A stretch of 64,000 bases of DNA from Streptomyces sp. LHD-70 (GTDB taxonomy: Bacteria; Actinomycetota; Actinomycetes; Streptomycetales; Streptomycetaceae), in contig NZ_JAVIFW010000001.1 of assembly GCF_031157275.1 (NCBI RefSeq), forward strand, positions 868,001-932,000. The letters are read 5' to 3'. The translations under genes were made by a program, and so were the position numbers. The notes under the pieces are model-generated. The model ran no database searches. It had not been told where the DNA came from and saw nothing but the letters and a program-made list of their open reading frames with translations. Below are positions 33,737 to 42,777 of the stretch, piece after piece. The stretch's first letter is position 1; each line of letters opens with the position of its first letter.

Positions 33737-34315
33737 ATGTCGGTCAACATGACGAAGGGGCAGGCGATCAGCCTGCAGAAGAACGACGGGGGCACCCTGA
33801 CCGCGGTGCGCATGGGGCTCGGCTGGCAGGCGGCGCAGCGCCGCGGCCTGTTCGGCTCCCGGACCAAGGAGGTCGACCTCGACGCGTCGGCGGTGCTGTT
33901 CGCCGACAAGCAGCCGGTGGACGTGGTGTTCTTCCGCCACCTCGTCAGCGACGACGGCTCGGTGCGGCACACCGGTGACAACCTCGTGGGCGGAGTCGGC
34001 CAGGGCGGGGACGACGAGGCGGTTCTCGTCGACCTGCAGCGCGTCCCGGTCCACATCGACCAGATCGTCTTCACGGTGAACTCCTTCACCGGACAGACCT
34101 TCCAGGAGGTGCAGAACGCCTTCTGCCGCCTGGTGGACGAGACGAACGGCCAGGAGATGTCCCGGTTCACGCTGGACGGCGGCGGCCAGTACACCGCCCA
34201 GATCATGGCCAAGGTGCACCGCACGGGCTCCGGCTGGTCCATGACGGCCCTCGGAACCCCGGCCAACGGCCGTACCTTCCAGGACCTGATGCCGTCGATC
34301 CTGCCGCACCTGTAA
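33737..34315 (+). CDS. terD: TerD-family stress protein
   Basis: Encodes 192 residues, the full length of a single TerD domain. Key blocks: TKGQAISLQKNDGGTLTAVRMGLGW, DLDASAVLFA, HTGDNLVGGVGQGGDDEAVLVDLQRVPVHIDQIVFTVNSFTGQTFQEVQNAFCRLVDETNGQEMSRFTL. The acidic loops GDDE and DLDAS are the calcium-binding positions known in TerD. The family gives tellurite and other stress resistance by an unknown mechanism. ATG 33737 has GAGGGGA at 33724-33730. It directly follows uvrB but has its own damage-type promoter. Confidence 0.93.
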   Translation: MSVNMTKGQAISLQKNDGGTLTAVRMGLGWQAAQRRGLFGSRTKEVDLDASAVLFADKQPVDVVFFRHLVSDDGSVRHTGDNLVGGVGQGGDDEAVLVDLQRVPVHIDQIVFTVNSFTGQTFQEVQNAFCRLVDETNGQEMSRFTLDGGGQYTAQIMAKVHRTGSGWSMTALGTPANGRTFQDLMPSILPHL

Positions 34316-34413
34316 GCATCCGCACGCGTCAACTACCGTACTGACAGCGGCATTTGAGGTAGCCGAGCGACGGCGGCAACTGAAGAAAAGCGCAACGAGG
34401 GGGAACCAAGGCG

Positions 34414-36636
34414 ATGACGGCCGAGCTGGTCAGGGGCCAGAACCACGTACTGCCCCAGACCCGACTGGAGATCCGGGTGTCGGCCGGCCGGCCGATCGTG
34501 GCCGGCGCGACGCTCAGCGACGAGCAGGGCAAGGTCCGCGGCACCGACTGGGTGGCGCACCCCGCGTCCCCCGGGATGCCGGGCCTCGAGGTCTCCAAGC
34601 AGGCCGCAGCCGACCATCGCCTCGCCGTGGACCTCGGCGCCCTGCCGCCCGGCGCGGAGCGGGTCAACATCCTGCTGGCGCTGCCCGTCACGGACGGCAC
34701 CCAAAAGGCCAACGGTGGGGGTGGACCGGTCAGGTTCGGCGCCCTGGCCGCGCCGTTCGTCGCGGTGACCGGGCTCGACGGCTCGGAGATCGCCAGCTAC
34801 ACGATCACGGACCTGGACGCGGAGTCCGCGGTGGTGGCCCTGGAGCTGTACCGCAGACAGGGCGCCTGGAAGGTGCGCGCCGTAGGCCAGGGGTACGCGG
34901 GCGGGCTGGCCGCGATGCTCACCGACCAGGGGCTGCCGGACGGCCCGGCGCTCGCCGCCGAGATCCTGGACGCCGTGGCCAGCGGTGTGGCCCGTTCCGT
35001 CGCGGCGCCCCCGCAGCGCACTGCCGAGGGCGACCGGGTGCGGCAGGCCGCGCCGTCCGCGCCGTCCGCACAGGAGACCCACAGCGCGGCGGCCGCCCCG
35101 TCCGCCAACTCCACGCGCCCGGCTACGGCTTCCGCTCCCGACGGTCATGTGGCGCAGGCACCGTCTCCCGCGCAGGCGCCGCCTCCCGCGCAGAACGGCC
35201 CGGCACTGACCGGCCCCGCACCGACCGGTGACGGCGGCGTTCCGCAGCAGCCCGCGCCCACCTCGCCCTCCGCCACCACCCCGCCCTCCGCCGCACCGAC
35301 GCCGGTCGGCGCCGACGGCCAGGGCGGGCGGCCCGGCGGGCATACCCAGCCGCCCAAGGACCGCCACGATCAGCCCGAACAGCAGACCGCCACCCCGGCG
35401 TCCACCGGCGGTCCCGTCGACTACACGCACCCCTCTCGTCGTACGGCCGCGCCGCCCGCGTCGGCGCCTGCCCCGCAGCCCGCTCAGTCGGGCGGGCCCG
35501 CGCGGCCCGTCGCAGGTGACGCGACCGGCTGGTCCATGGAGGAGCGGCTCTACAACCAGGTGTGGGGCATGTTCGAGGACCTGGCCCGTACTGCCGCCGC
35601 GTACCGCAGTGCTGTGGACTTCGCCGAGTCCCGTATGGAGCAGGAGCTCGACCAGGTCCTCACCGACCCCCGCAGCCGGATCAGCGGGCAGGGCGACGCC
35701 GCGCGTGAGGCGGCCCGTGCCAAGCAGGCCAAGCTGGTCGAGCAGGCCAGGGAGGTCCTCGACCGGGACGTCGCCCAGCTCTCCGCCGAGGCCGATGTGG
35801 TCGAGCCCGCCCTGCCGCCGTCCTTCGCGGCCTGGGACAACCCGGTCTGGCACGCGTACCGCGTCCCGATGGAGCCGCCCATGGCGCTGCGCCTGGGTGA
35901 CCTGCATCTGCCCGAGTGCGCCGATCTGCGGATCCCGATGCTGATCAGGCTGCCGCTCGAGCGCGGACTCTGGATCGACAGCGGACGCACGTCGTCGTCG
36001 GCCACCGCGTCCCTGGCCGACGGCGAGGAGACGCGTCGCCTCGCCATGGACACGGCGGTGGCGCACGCGGCCCGGCTGCTCGCGGTGTACCCGCCCGGCG
36101 ACTTCGCGGTGCATGTCATCGACCCCGCGGGCTCGGCGGCCGGATCGCTCGCTCCGCTGCGTGACTCGGGTGTGCTCGCCGATCCGCCCGCTGCAGGGGC
36201 GGTCGGGGTGTCCGAGGTCCTGGCCCGGCTGACGCGCCGGGTGGATCTGGTGCAGATGGCAGTGCGGGCGCGTGCCACGGACTCGCTGCCGCCCGATGTG
36301 GACACGGCCGAGCAGCTGCTGATCGTCAACGACTTCCCGCACGGTTTTGACGACCGTGCCGTGACCCAGCTGCGGTATCTCGCCGACGAGGGCCCGGCGG
36401 TGGGCGTGCACCTGATGATGGTCGCCGACCGCGAGGACGCCGCGGAGTACGGACCGATCCTGGACCCGCTGTGGCGCTCGCTGCTGCGGCTCACACCGGT
36501 GCCCGACGACCACCTCGCGGACCCGTGGGTCGGCCATGCCTGGACGTACGAGCCTTCGCTCACCCCGCCCGGCAGTGAGGTGCTGAGCGACGTCCTGGCC
36601 CGGGTCGCGGACGCACGCAGAGCCTGGGGACGCTGA
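34414..36636 (+). CDS. TerD-domain protein fused to a P-loop-less FtsK-like region
   Basis: Encodes 740 residues. Residues 1-185 are a diverged TerD fold ending in ITDLDAESAVVALELYRRQGAWKVRAVGQGYAGGLAAML. Residues ~190-365 are Pro/Ala/Gln-rich and disordered. Residues ~370-740 start with a helical bundle (AKQAKLVEQAREVLDRDVAQLSAEADV), then LRIPMLIRLPLERGLWIDSG and a region resembling HerA/FtsK-type ATPases of Ter gene clusters. No Walker A GxxGxGK[ST] is present, so this part is probably catalytically dead; the FtsK comparison is an inference from strand pattern. ATG 34414 follows GAGGGGGAA. It may form a complex with the upstream TerD. Confidence 0.72.
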   Translation: MTAELVRGQNHVLPQTRLEIRVSAGRPIVAGATLSDEQGKVRGTDWVAHPASPGMPGLEVSKQAAADHRLAVDLGALPPGAERVNILLALPVTDGTQKANGGGGPVRFGALAAPFVAVTGLDGSEIASYTITDLDAESAVVALELYRRQGAWKVRAVGQGYAGGLAAMLTDQGLPDGPALAAEILDAVASGVARSVAAPPQRTAEGDRVRQAAPSAPSAQETHSAAAAPSANSTRPATASAPDGHVAQAPSPAQAPPPAQNGPALTGPAPTGDGGVPQQPAPTSPSATTPPSAAPTPVGADGQGGRPGGHTQPPKDRHDQPEQQTATPASTGGPVDYTHPSRRTAAPPASAPAPQPAQSGGPARPVAGDATGWSMEERLYNQVWGMFEDLARTAAAYRSAVDFAESRMEQELDQVLTDPRSRISGQGDAAREAARAKQAKLVEQAREVLDRDVAQLSAEADVVEPALPPSFAAWDNPVWHAYRVPMEPPMALRLGDLHLPECADLRIPMLIRLPLERGLWIDSGRTSSSATASLADGEETRRLAMDTAVAHAARLLAVYPPGDFAVHVIDPAGSAAGSLAPLRDSGVLADPPAAGAVGVSEVLARLTRRVDLVQMAVRARATDSLPPDVDTAEQLLIVNDFPHGFDDRAVTQLRYLADEGPAVGVHLMMVADREDAAEYGPILDPLWRSLLRLTPVPDDHLADPWVGHAWTYEPSLTPPGSEVLSDVLARVADARRAWGR

Positions 36637-36683
36637 GCCGGGAACGACCGACGCGGGGGCCGCCGCACGGTCCGGTCAAGCCG

Positions 36684-36715
36684 GGTTTTGCTCACGACCT
36701 CCGCCGCAAAACCCC
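36684..36715 (+). terminator. Hairpin after the TerD/FtsK-like gene
   Basis: Perfect 9-bp arms GGGTTTTGC (36684-36692) and GCAAAACCC (36707-36715), 47 bp after the stop codon. It should isolate terC from the upstream genes. Confidence 0.72.
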
Positions 36716-36790
36716 TCTGACCTGCGCTTTTGGTTTGTGCTTTACTTCACGCTTTACCTTTCCTTGGTAATTCGCGTACTCTTCATCTTG

Positions 36791-36955
36791 CGGAGGGGAG
36801 TACTCCCTGAATGCGGCGTTCCCGTCAATACGGATCTGGGCCAGGTCCCGGGGCGTCGGCCCGCCGGGCGTTCGTGAGAGCGGCGCCTCGGGTGGAAGAG
36901 ACCTCCGGCAGCGACGACGCTGGTGTTTGTGCCGTTACGTACTGCCGGAGGCGCA
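36791..36955 (+). ncRNA. yybP-ykoY manganese riboswitch in the terC leader
   Basis: The conserved elements occur in order: GGGGAGTA (36795-36802), CGTCAATACG (36823-36832) and GAGACC (36898-36903), matching the known L1, P2/loop and L3 sequences of the class. Helix P1 is CGGAGG (36791-36796) with CCTCCG (36902-36907). The 3' P1 strand CCTCCGGCAG (36902-36911) can alternatively pair over 10 perfect base pairs with CTGCCGGAGG (36942-36951), which contains the terC ribosome binding site. Metal-bound P1 would free that site, so a translational ON switch is inferred. Confidence 0.88.
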
Positions 36956-38017
36956 GTGGATGTTTCCCTGACCCTATGGGTCCTCACGATCGTGGGTCTG
37001 TGTGCCCTGATCGGTGCCGACTTCTTCATCGGGCGCAAGCCCCATGACGTATCCATGAAGGAAGCCGGAATCTGGACGGTCGTCTGGATCGTTCTCGCCG
37101 CGCTCTTCGGGCTCGGCCTGCTGATCTGGGGCGGTGGACAGCCCGCGGGCGAGTTCTTCGCCGGCTTCATCACCGAGAAGTCGTTGAGCGTCGACAACCT
37201 CTTCGTCTTCGTACTGATCATGGGCAAGTTCGCGGTGCCCTCGCAGTACCAGCAGCGAGTCCTGCTCGTCGGTGTCCTCATCGCTCTCGTACTCCGCGCG
37301 ATCTTCATCGCCGCCGGTGCCACGATCATCGCGAGCTTCTCGTGGGTGTTCTACATCTTCGGCGCGTTCCTGATCTACACCGCCTGGAAGCTGATCCAGG
37401 AGGCCAGGGCCGAGGAGGAGGACGAGGACTGGGAGGAGAACAAGCTCCTGAAGGCGGCCGAGAAGCGCTTCGGCGTGGCCGACCGCTACCACGGCACCAA
37501 GCTGTGGATCGAGGAGAACGGCAAGAAGGTCATGACGCCGATGCTGGTCGTCATGCTGGCGATCGGTAGCACCGACGTCCTCTTCGCCCTGGACTCCATC
37601 CCGGCGATCTTCGGCCTGACCCAGGATCCGTACATCGTCTTCACCGCCAACGCCTTCGCCCTGATGGGTCTGCGGCAGCTGTACTTCCTCATCGGCGGAC
37701 TGCTGAAGAAGCTGGTCCACCTGAGCTACGGCCTGTCGGTGATCCTCGGCTTCATCGGCGTGAAGCTGGTCCTGCACGCACTGCACGAGAACGGTGTGCA
37801 CGTGCCGGAGATCTCCATTCCGTTCTCCCTTGGCGTCATCTGCGCCGTGCTGGTCGTCACCACGATCACCAGCCTGATCGCCTCGAAGAAGCAGGAGGCC
37901 CAGGAGGCCGCCAAGAGCGCGGACCTGCCGGGCGACGACAAGCCGGAGGCCAAGCAGCTCAAGGCCGAAGGCGGTTCGGTGAAGTCCGAGCGCTCGAAGG
38001 ACGACGTAGAGGCCTGA
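36956..38017 (+). CDS. terC: TerC-family membrane protein, probable manganese exporter
   Basis: Encodes 353 residues with about nine hydrophobic helices. Signature acidic helices are EKSLSVDNLFVFVLIMGKFAVP and GSTDVLFALDSIPAIFGLTQDPYIVFTANAFALMGLRQLYFLIGG; the Asp/Asn residues in them form the metal path. TerC/Alx/MeeY proteins export manganese and supply it to secreted enzymes. A charged cytoplasmic loop (EEEDEDWEENKLLKAAEKRFG) and a Lys/Glu tail are seen. GTG 36956 was chosen; GGAGG at 36947-36951 is only 4 nt away but is part of the riboswitch expression platform. Confidence 0.92.
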   Translation: MDVSLTLWVLTIVGLCALIGADFFIGRKPHDVSMKEAGIWTVVWIVLAALFGLGLLIWGGGQPAGEFFAGFITEKSLSVDNLFVFVLIMGKFAVPSQYQQRVLLVGVLIALVLRAIFIAAGATIIASFSWVFYIFGAFLIYTAWKLIQEARAEEEDEDWEENKLLKAAEKRFGVADRYHGTKLWIEENGKKVMTPMLVVMLAIGSTDVLFALDSIPAIFGLTQDPYIVFTANAFALMGLRQLYFLIGGLLKKLVHLSYGLSVILGFIGVKLVLHALHENGVHVPEISIPFSLGVICAVLVVTTITSLIASKKQEAQEAAKSADLPGDDKPEAKQLKAEGGSVKSERSKDDVEA

Positions 38018-38069
38018 CGGCCACGGCCGGCGCGACAGCCGGCCAGCGCGTCCGGCGCATGAGAACGGT

Positions 38070-38111
38070 GACAGCCCGTCTCCGCCCCGCAGGGGGTGTA
38101 GACGGGCTGTC
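38070..38111 (+). terminator. Terminator after terC
   Basis: Perfect 12-bp arms GACAGCCCGTCT (38070-38081) and AGACGGGCTGTC (38100-38111) around an 18-nt loop, between terC and the next gene. Confidence 0.75.
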
Positions 38112-38146
38112 GCCGATCTGTCGACGCGGCGCGAGAGCGTCGAGCC

Positions 38147-39103
38147 ATGACCTCGTACGCGACACAGCTCCCCGTCCGGTTCCTCCACGTCGTCAGCGCC
38201 CGACGCCTCACACCGCGCATGGCCCGCATCACCCTCGGCGGCGCCGACCTCGCCGACTTCCGCCTCGACGGCCCCGACCAGCAGGTCAAGCTGTACTTCC
38301 CGAAGCCGGGCCAGGATCGCCCGCGCCTGCCCGAAGCCGGGGCCGGAGGCGGGGATCCGATGCGCTGGTACGAGGAGTTCCACGCGATCCCTGAGGCGGA
38401 ACGCCCCTGGATGCGCAGCTACACCGTGCGCGCACACCACCCGGCGGACGCCACGATCGACATCGACTTCGTCCTGCACGGCGACGTTCTGCACGGTGAC
38501 GCGGGCGTGGGCCCCGCCACCCGCTGGGCGGCCGGCGCACAACCCGGCGACGTGATCGGCATGTTCGGCCCTTCGGCTTACTACTCGAAGCCGGTCCCGC
38601 TCGGCGTCGCCGACTGGACGCTCCTGGCCGGTGACGAGACGGCACTCCCCGCGCTCGGTACGCTCATCGAAGCCCTGCCGGAGGGCGCCAAGGCGGTCGC
38701 CTTCATCGAGGTCCAGGACGCGGCCGACGAGCAGCACTTCACGACCCGCGGCGAACTGGCCGCGCACTGGCTGCACCGGGGCGAGACCCCCGCCGGGCGC
38801 GCGGGCCTGTTGCTCGACGCGGTACGGAGCGCCACCTTCCCCGAAGGCTCCGCCTACGCCTGGCTGGCCGGTGAGGCCGGTGCCGTACGCGAGCTGCGTC
38901 GCCATCTGGTGGGGGAGCGGGGCATGGCCAAGAAGGACATCGACTTCGCCGGGTACTGGCGACTGCGTCTCACACAGGACGACGCCCCCACGGCAGACGA
39001 CCTGGCCGACGCCCAGGAGTTTCTCGCGCAGGCGCAGGCGCAGGCGCAGGCGCAGGCGCAGGCGCAGACCCAGCCACAGGCACAGGCACAGGCACAGAAC
39101 TAG
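38147..39103 (+). CDS. Siderophore-interacting protein (FAD-dependent ferric reductase)
   Basis: Encodes 318 residues. The FAD-binding motif RxYT is present as RSYTVRAHHP, followed by a Gly-rich stretch (RWAAGAQPGDVIGMFGPSA) and the NAD(P)H-side block LLAGDETALPALGTLIEALP. A C-terminal LAGEAGAVRELRRHL..KKDIDFAGYWR is typical. Such proteins (ViuB/YqjH-like) reduce ferric siderophores in the cytoplasm to release iron. No iron-regulator box is visible upstream. The last 30 residues are a Gln-Ala repeat made by GCGCAG hexamers and should be dispensable. ATG 38147 has only a weak ribosome binding site. Confidence 0.92.
   Translation: MTSYATQLPVRFLHVVSARRLTPRMARITLGGADLADFRLDGPDQQVKLYFPKPGQDRPRLPEAGAGGGDPMRWYEEFHAIPEAERPWMRSYTVRAHHPADATIDIDFVLHGDVLHGDAGVGPATRWAAGAQPGDVIGMFGPSAYYSKPVPLGVADWTLLAGDETALPALGTLIEALPEGAKAVAFIEVQDAADEQHFTTRGELAAHWLHRGETPAGRAGLLLDAVRSATFPEGSAYAWLAGEAGAVRELRRHLVGERGMAKKDIDFAGYWRLRLTQDDAPTADDLADAQEFLAQAQAQAQAQAQAQTQPQAQAQAQN
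39026..39099 (+). repeat. GCGCAG/GCACAG hexanucleotide repeat
   Basis: Seven perfect GCGCAG copies (39026-39067) and about three GCACAG-type copies (39076-39099) encode the Gln-Ala tail of the siderophore-interacting protein. The reading frame is kept through any change of unit number. Confidence 0.9.
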
Positions 39104-39170
39104 GCAAAGGCCCAGCAGCGGGCCCGGGCCCAAGGGGTGACCCGGCCGGGAGGCGGCGGGGCGAGCGTCC

Positions 39171-42100
39171 TCACACCAACGCCGCCGCCTCCCGCACGGA
39201 CAGCTTGCTCCCGCGCGCATGGGCCGCTTCGTACGCCGCAGACCCCAGGGCCGTCCGCAGCTCGGCCTCGGCGCGCGACCGCATCTCCGCCGCGTCGGGG
39301 AACGGCCTGAAGCCGAAGCTTCCGCTCAGCCCGTAGCCGTCGTACGCGCCGAGCAGCCGCGCCCCGTCCGCGCCCGCGCCGAGCCGTGACTTGGCCCAGG
39401 CGGCGACGAGGAACTGGTCGGCGACGAGCCACGGCGCGACCAGATACGCCACGCTCTCCATCCGGCGCACCGCCCGACCGACGTGCTCCGCGGCCTGCTC
39501 GAACCTCCCGTCCAGACAGTCCAGCCAAGCCCGTTGGCCCGCGAGCGCCCCCTCGAACAGCGCCGACACCCCGCCGGGCAGGGACCGCTCCAGCTCGAGC
39601 AGTTCCTCTCGCGCTCGACCGGTCCGGCCCGAGGCGCCGTAGTGCTGCACGAGCAACAGCCGGGCCGTGCTGACCGGCTCGCCGCCGAACCGGTCCGCCT
39701 CCCGCGCCGCCTCGCGCAGCAGCCTTTCCGCCTCCCCCCGCTCCGTCTCGTCATGCGCGATCCGCAGCCGTACGTCGGCCAACCGCGCCTTGAACAGCGG
39801 CACTTGATGCTGTGCCCCGATCCGCACGGCCTCCGTCATCGCCCGCTCGAGGTCCACGGCCGCCTCCGCGTACCGGCCCCGGCGCGCGTGCTCCTCGCCC
39901 CGAGCCGCGAGCGACTCGGCGATGCCCCACGGGTTGTCGGCCCGCTCGAAGTGGTCGAGAGCCAGGTCGGCGTCGCCGGCCGCCGGTTCCGGTGCCTCCG
40001 GACGGTCGTGCGCCAGCCGCGCCCGCATCAGGTACGTGAACCCGAGCTCCCAGGCGTGCGCCTCCCGCCAGCGCTCATCCAGGGCCTCGATGTCCCGCAC
40101 GACGGCGTCCATCGTCTCCTCGACATCCGCGAACTCGCCCGTCATCAGCCGCGCGAAATACCACACCGACCCGGGCTGACGGCTGACCTGTGGCATCCCG
40201 GAGCGGTACGCCGCCACGACCCGACGCATGTACGCCTGCGTCTCCGGCCGCGCGAGCGCGTCCGCGTCCCCCTCGGGACTGGTCGCCTGTACGAGGAGCC
40301 GGACCCCGCGCCGCGCCTCCCACAGCTGTTCCTCGTCCCAGGGCGGCGGGCGATCGGTGCACCGCTCCTCCAGCGGCACCGCGACCCGAACCGGATCCTC
40401 GAAGGGGTCCGGGCCGAGCGCGGCGACCGCCGAGGACCAGATACGGGCGTCCGCCTGGTGGCCCCGCAACTGCCAGAACCAGCTCATCGACAGCGCCAGG
40501 CACAGCCCGTCCTGCTCCGCCCCCAGCTCGACCGCAGTACGCAGCGCCGTGCGTACGTTGTCGTGCTCGCGCTCGAACCGCCGCAGCCGGCCCACCTGTC
40601 GCGGCCCGCGCAGCTCCGGTTCGCCGATGCGCATCAGCTCCCGGTACGCGGTGAGGTGCCGTCGTACGACGGACTCCCGCTCTCCGGCCTCCGTGAGGCG
40701 CTCGGTGGCGTACTCGGCGACTGTTTCGAGCAGCCGGTACCGCATGCCCTCGTAGGCGAATGGAGTTGTCGTCGTGTCAGTGCTCCAGAGCTCGCCCTCC
40801 TCTCCTAGGGGTGTATCGGTTCCTTGGGGTGCATCGGATTCCTCGGCTCCCGGCGGTGTCGCCACCACGAGGGACTTGTCGACCAGGGACGCGAGCGTCT
40901 CCAACGTGCCCGCGCCGCACACTTCCTCCGCCTGCTCCACGGTGCAGCCGCCCGAGAAGACGGAGAGCCGCCGCAGCACCGTCCGCTCGGCCTCGTCGAG
41001 CAGGTCCCACGACCAGTCAACGACGGCGCGCAGCGTCTGCTGCCGGGGCAGTGCCGTGCGGCTGCCGCTGCCCCGGCCGAGCAGCCGGAACCGGTCGTCG
41101 AGCCGGTCCGCCAGTTGTCGTGCGGTGAGCAACCGCAGCCGCGCGGCGGCCAGTTCGACCGCCAGGGGCAGGCCGTCGAGCCGGAGGCAGATCTCCGCGC
41201 AGGCGTCCGGATCGTCCTGGACGCGGAAGCCCGGCCGCGCGGCCGCACCCCGAGCGGCGAGCAGCCGCAGCGCCACCTCCTGTGGCAGCGGCTCGACGGG
41301 CCGCACCGACTCCCCGGGCACTCCGAGCGGCTCCCGGCTGGTTGCCAGGACGGTCACCTCGGGGCACTCGGTGAGCAGCGCGTGCACCAACTCGGCGGCG
41401 GCGCCCACCAGATGTTCGCAGTTGTCGAGGACGAGCAGCAGCCGCCGGCGTCGGCAGTGCTCAACCAGTTGCGCCAACGGGTCGCGGGGCGCGGGCTGCA
41501 GCTCCTCGGCGGACGCACCGGGGCCGCGCACCGTCGTCTCGCGGGCGCCAAGGGCCGTGAGCACCGCCTCCGGGACGGTCTCCGCATCACGTACGGGCGC
41601 CAGCTCGGCCACCCATACGCCGTCCTGCCACACCTCCTTCCCCGCTGTCTCGCGCCCTGTCCGGGCCGCCTCGGTCGCCAGTCGCGTCTTGCCGACACCG
41701 CCGGGGCCGAGCAGCGTGACAAGTCGCTGCTTCTTCAACTCCCCGGCGAGGAGCCGGAGTTCCGACTCGCGACCGACGAAGGAAGTGAGGGGAGCGCGAA
41801 GGTTGCCCGGAGCGCGCGCCCCGGGCGCAGGGGAGCGCGACGGGTGGCCAGCAGATGGAAGCGCCGCCTCCGGGCTCCCTGAAGCCGATCCCGAGCCGTC
41901 GCCGGCGCCTGGCAGCGACGGATGCAGCAACTCGGCGTGCAGTGCCCGCAGTTCGGCGCCCGGGTCCGTGCCGAGACGCTCGGCAAGACCGGCCCGTACC
42001 TCCTCATAGGCCGCGAGGGCCTGGGCGGTGCGTCCCGCGGCGTGCAGGGCGCGCAGCCACAGTGCCTGGAGCGGCTCGTCTAGCGGGTTCTCGACGGCCA

Positions 42101-42653
42101 GTGCGGCGAGTTCTCCCAGCGCGGCGTCGGCCTGGCCCAGGGCGACCTGCGCTGCCAGCCGGTTGCGGTGTGCGGTGTCGCGCAGCCGCTCCGTGCGTAC
42201 GGCCAGCGGGTCTGTCGCGTGTCCGGGGAGGTCGAGCAGTGCGGGCCCGCTCCAGAGGGCGAGTGCCTCGTCGAACAGCGTCACCGCGCGTGCGGCGTCG
42301 CCCGCTGCGGAGGCGGCCGCCCCCGCTGATGCGAGCCGTTCAAAACGGTGCAGGTCGATGTCGTCGGGATCGGCGGCCAGCAGATAGCCGCCGGGCGCCG
42401 AGGCCACCGTGGTGTGCCCGAGCGTGCGCCGCAGCCTGCCGACCAGCGCCTGCAGGGCCTTCACCGCGTCCGCCGGAGGTTCTTCGTCCGGGCCCCACAC
42501 CTGGGCGATCAGCTGCCCCACGGTCACGCTTCGACCGCAGTCGGCGGCCAGAGCGGTCAGCAGCGCGCGTAGCCGTGCTCCGCCCAGCGAGGCCTCCTCG
42601 CCGTCGGGGTGCAGCACGCGCGTGGGGCCGAGTACGCGGTAGTGGGAAGTCAC
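39171..42653 (-). CDS. SARP/AfsR-type regulator: BTAD plus NB-ARC ATPase
   Basis: Encodes 1160 residues. A winged-helix OmpR-like DNA-binding domain (residues 1-95, RLRALLTALAADCGRSVTVGQLIAQVWG..ALQALVGRLRRTLG) and a BTAD domain (about 100-250, DLHRFERLASAG..LDEPLQALWLRALHAAGRTAQALAAYEEVRAGL) are followed by a linker. Next is an NB-ARC/STAND ATPase with Walker A GPGGVGKTRLA (about 320) and Walker B LLLVLDNCEHL. The remaining ~500 residues are helical and TPR-like. AfsR-type regulators activate secondary metabolism after signal-dependent oligomerisation. GTG 42653 was chosen. No biosynthetic cluster lies within the window, so it may act globally. Confidence 0.9.
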   Translation of the reverse strand: MTSHYRVLGPTRVLHPDGEEASLGGARLRALLTALAADCGRSVTVGQLIAQVWGPDEEPPADAVKALQALVGRLRRTLGHTTVASAPGGYLLAADPDDIDLHRFERLASAGAAASAAGDAARAVTLFDEALALWSGPALLDLPGHATDPLAVRTERLRDTAHRNRLAAQVALGQADAALGELAALAVENPLDEPLQALWLRALHAAGRTAQALAAYEEVRAGLAERLGTDPGAELRALHAELLHPSLPGAGDGSGSASGSPEAALPSAGHPSRSPAPGARAPGNLRAPLTSFVGRESELRLLAGELKKQRLVTLLGPGGVGKTRLATEAARTGRETAGKEVWQDGVWVAELAPVRDAETVPEAVLTALGARETTVRGPGASAEELQPAPRDPLAQLVEHCRRRRLLLVLDNCEHLVGAAAELVHALLTECPEVTVLATSREPLGVPGESVRPVEPLPQEVALRLLAARGAAARPGFRVQDDPDACAEICLRLDGLPLAVELAAARLRLLTARQLADRLDDRFRLLGRGSGSRTALPRQQTLRAVVDWSWDLLDEAERTVLRRLSVFSGGCTVEQAEEVCGAGTLETLASLVDKSLVVATPPGAEESDAPQGTDTPLGEEGELWSTDTTTTPFAYEGMRYRLLETVAEYATERLTEAGERESVVRRHLTAYRELMRIGEPELRGPRQVGRLRRFEREHDNVRTALRTAVELGAEQDGLCLALSMSWFWQLRGHQADARIWSSAVAALGPDPFEDPVRVAVPLEERCTDRPPPWDEEQLWEARRGVRLLVQATSPEGDADALARPETQAYMRRVVAAYRSGMPQVSRQPGSVWYFARLMTGEFADVEETMDAVVRDIEALDERWREAHAWELGFTYLMRARLAHDRPEAPEPAAGDADLALDHFERADNPWGIAESLAARGEEHARRGRYAEAAVDLERAMTEAVRIGAQHQVPLFKARLADVRLRIAHDETERGEAERLLREAAREADRFGGEPVSTARLLLVQHYGASGRTGRAREELLELERSLPGGVSALFEGALAGQRAWLDCLDGRFEQAAEHVGRAVRRMESVAYLVAPWLVADQFLVAAWAKSRLGAGADGARLLGAYDGYGLSGSFGFRPFPDAAEMRSRAEAELRTALGSAAYEAAHARGSKLSVREAAALV

Positions 42654-42777
42654 CCGGCCATTGTCCAATCTGCACGGAGGTGCCGCCCGCGGCTCCTGGA
42701 GACTCCCTTGCACGCGGCCGCACGTGGCTCCCCGGGGCCTCTGATCGCACGAGAAAAACAAGCACCGCGCGTGTGCG

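Noticed and set aside
39171..42653. SARP gene as marker of a biosynthetic gene cluster
   Set aside because: No polyketide, peptide or other core biosynthetic genes lie in the window; neighbours are housekeeping genes.
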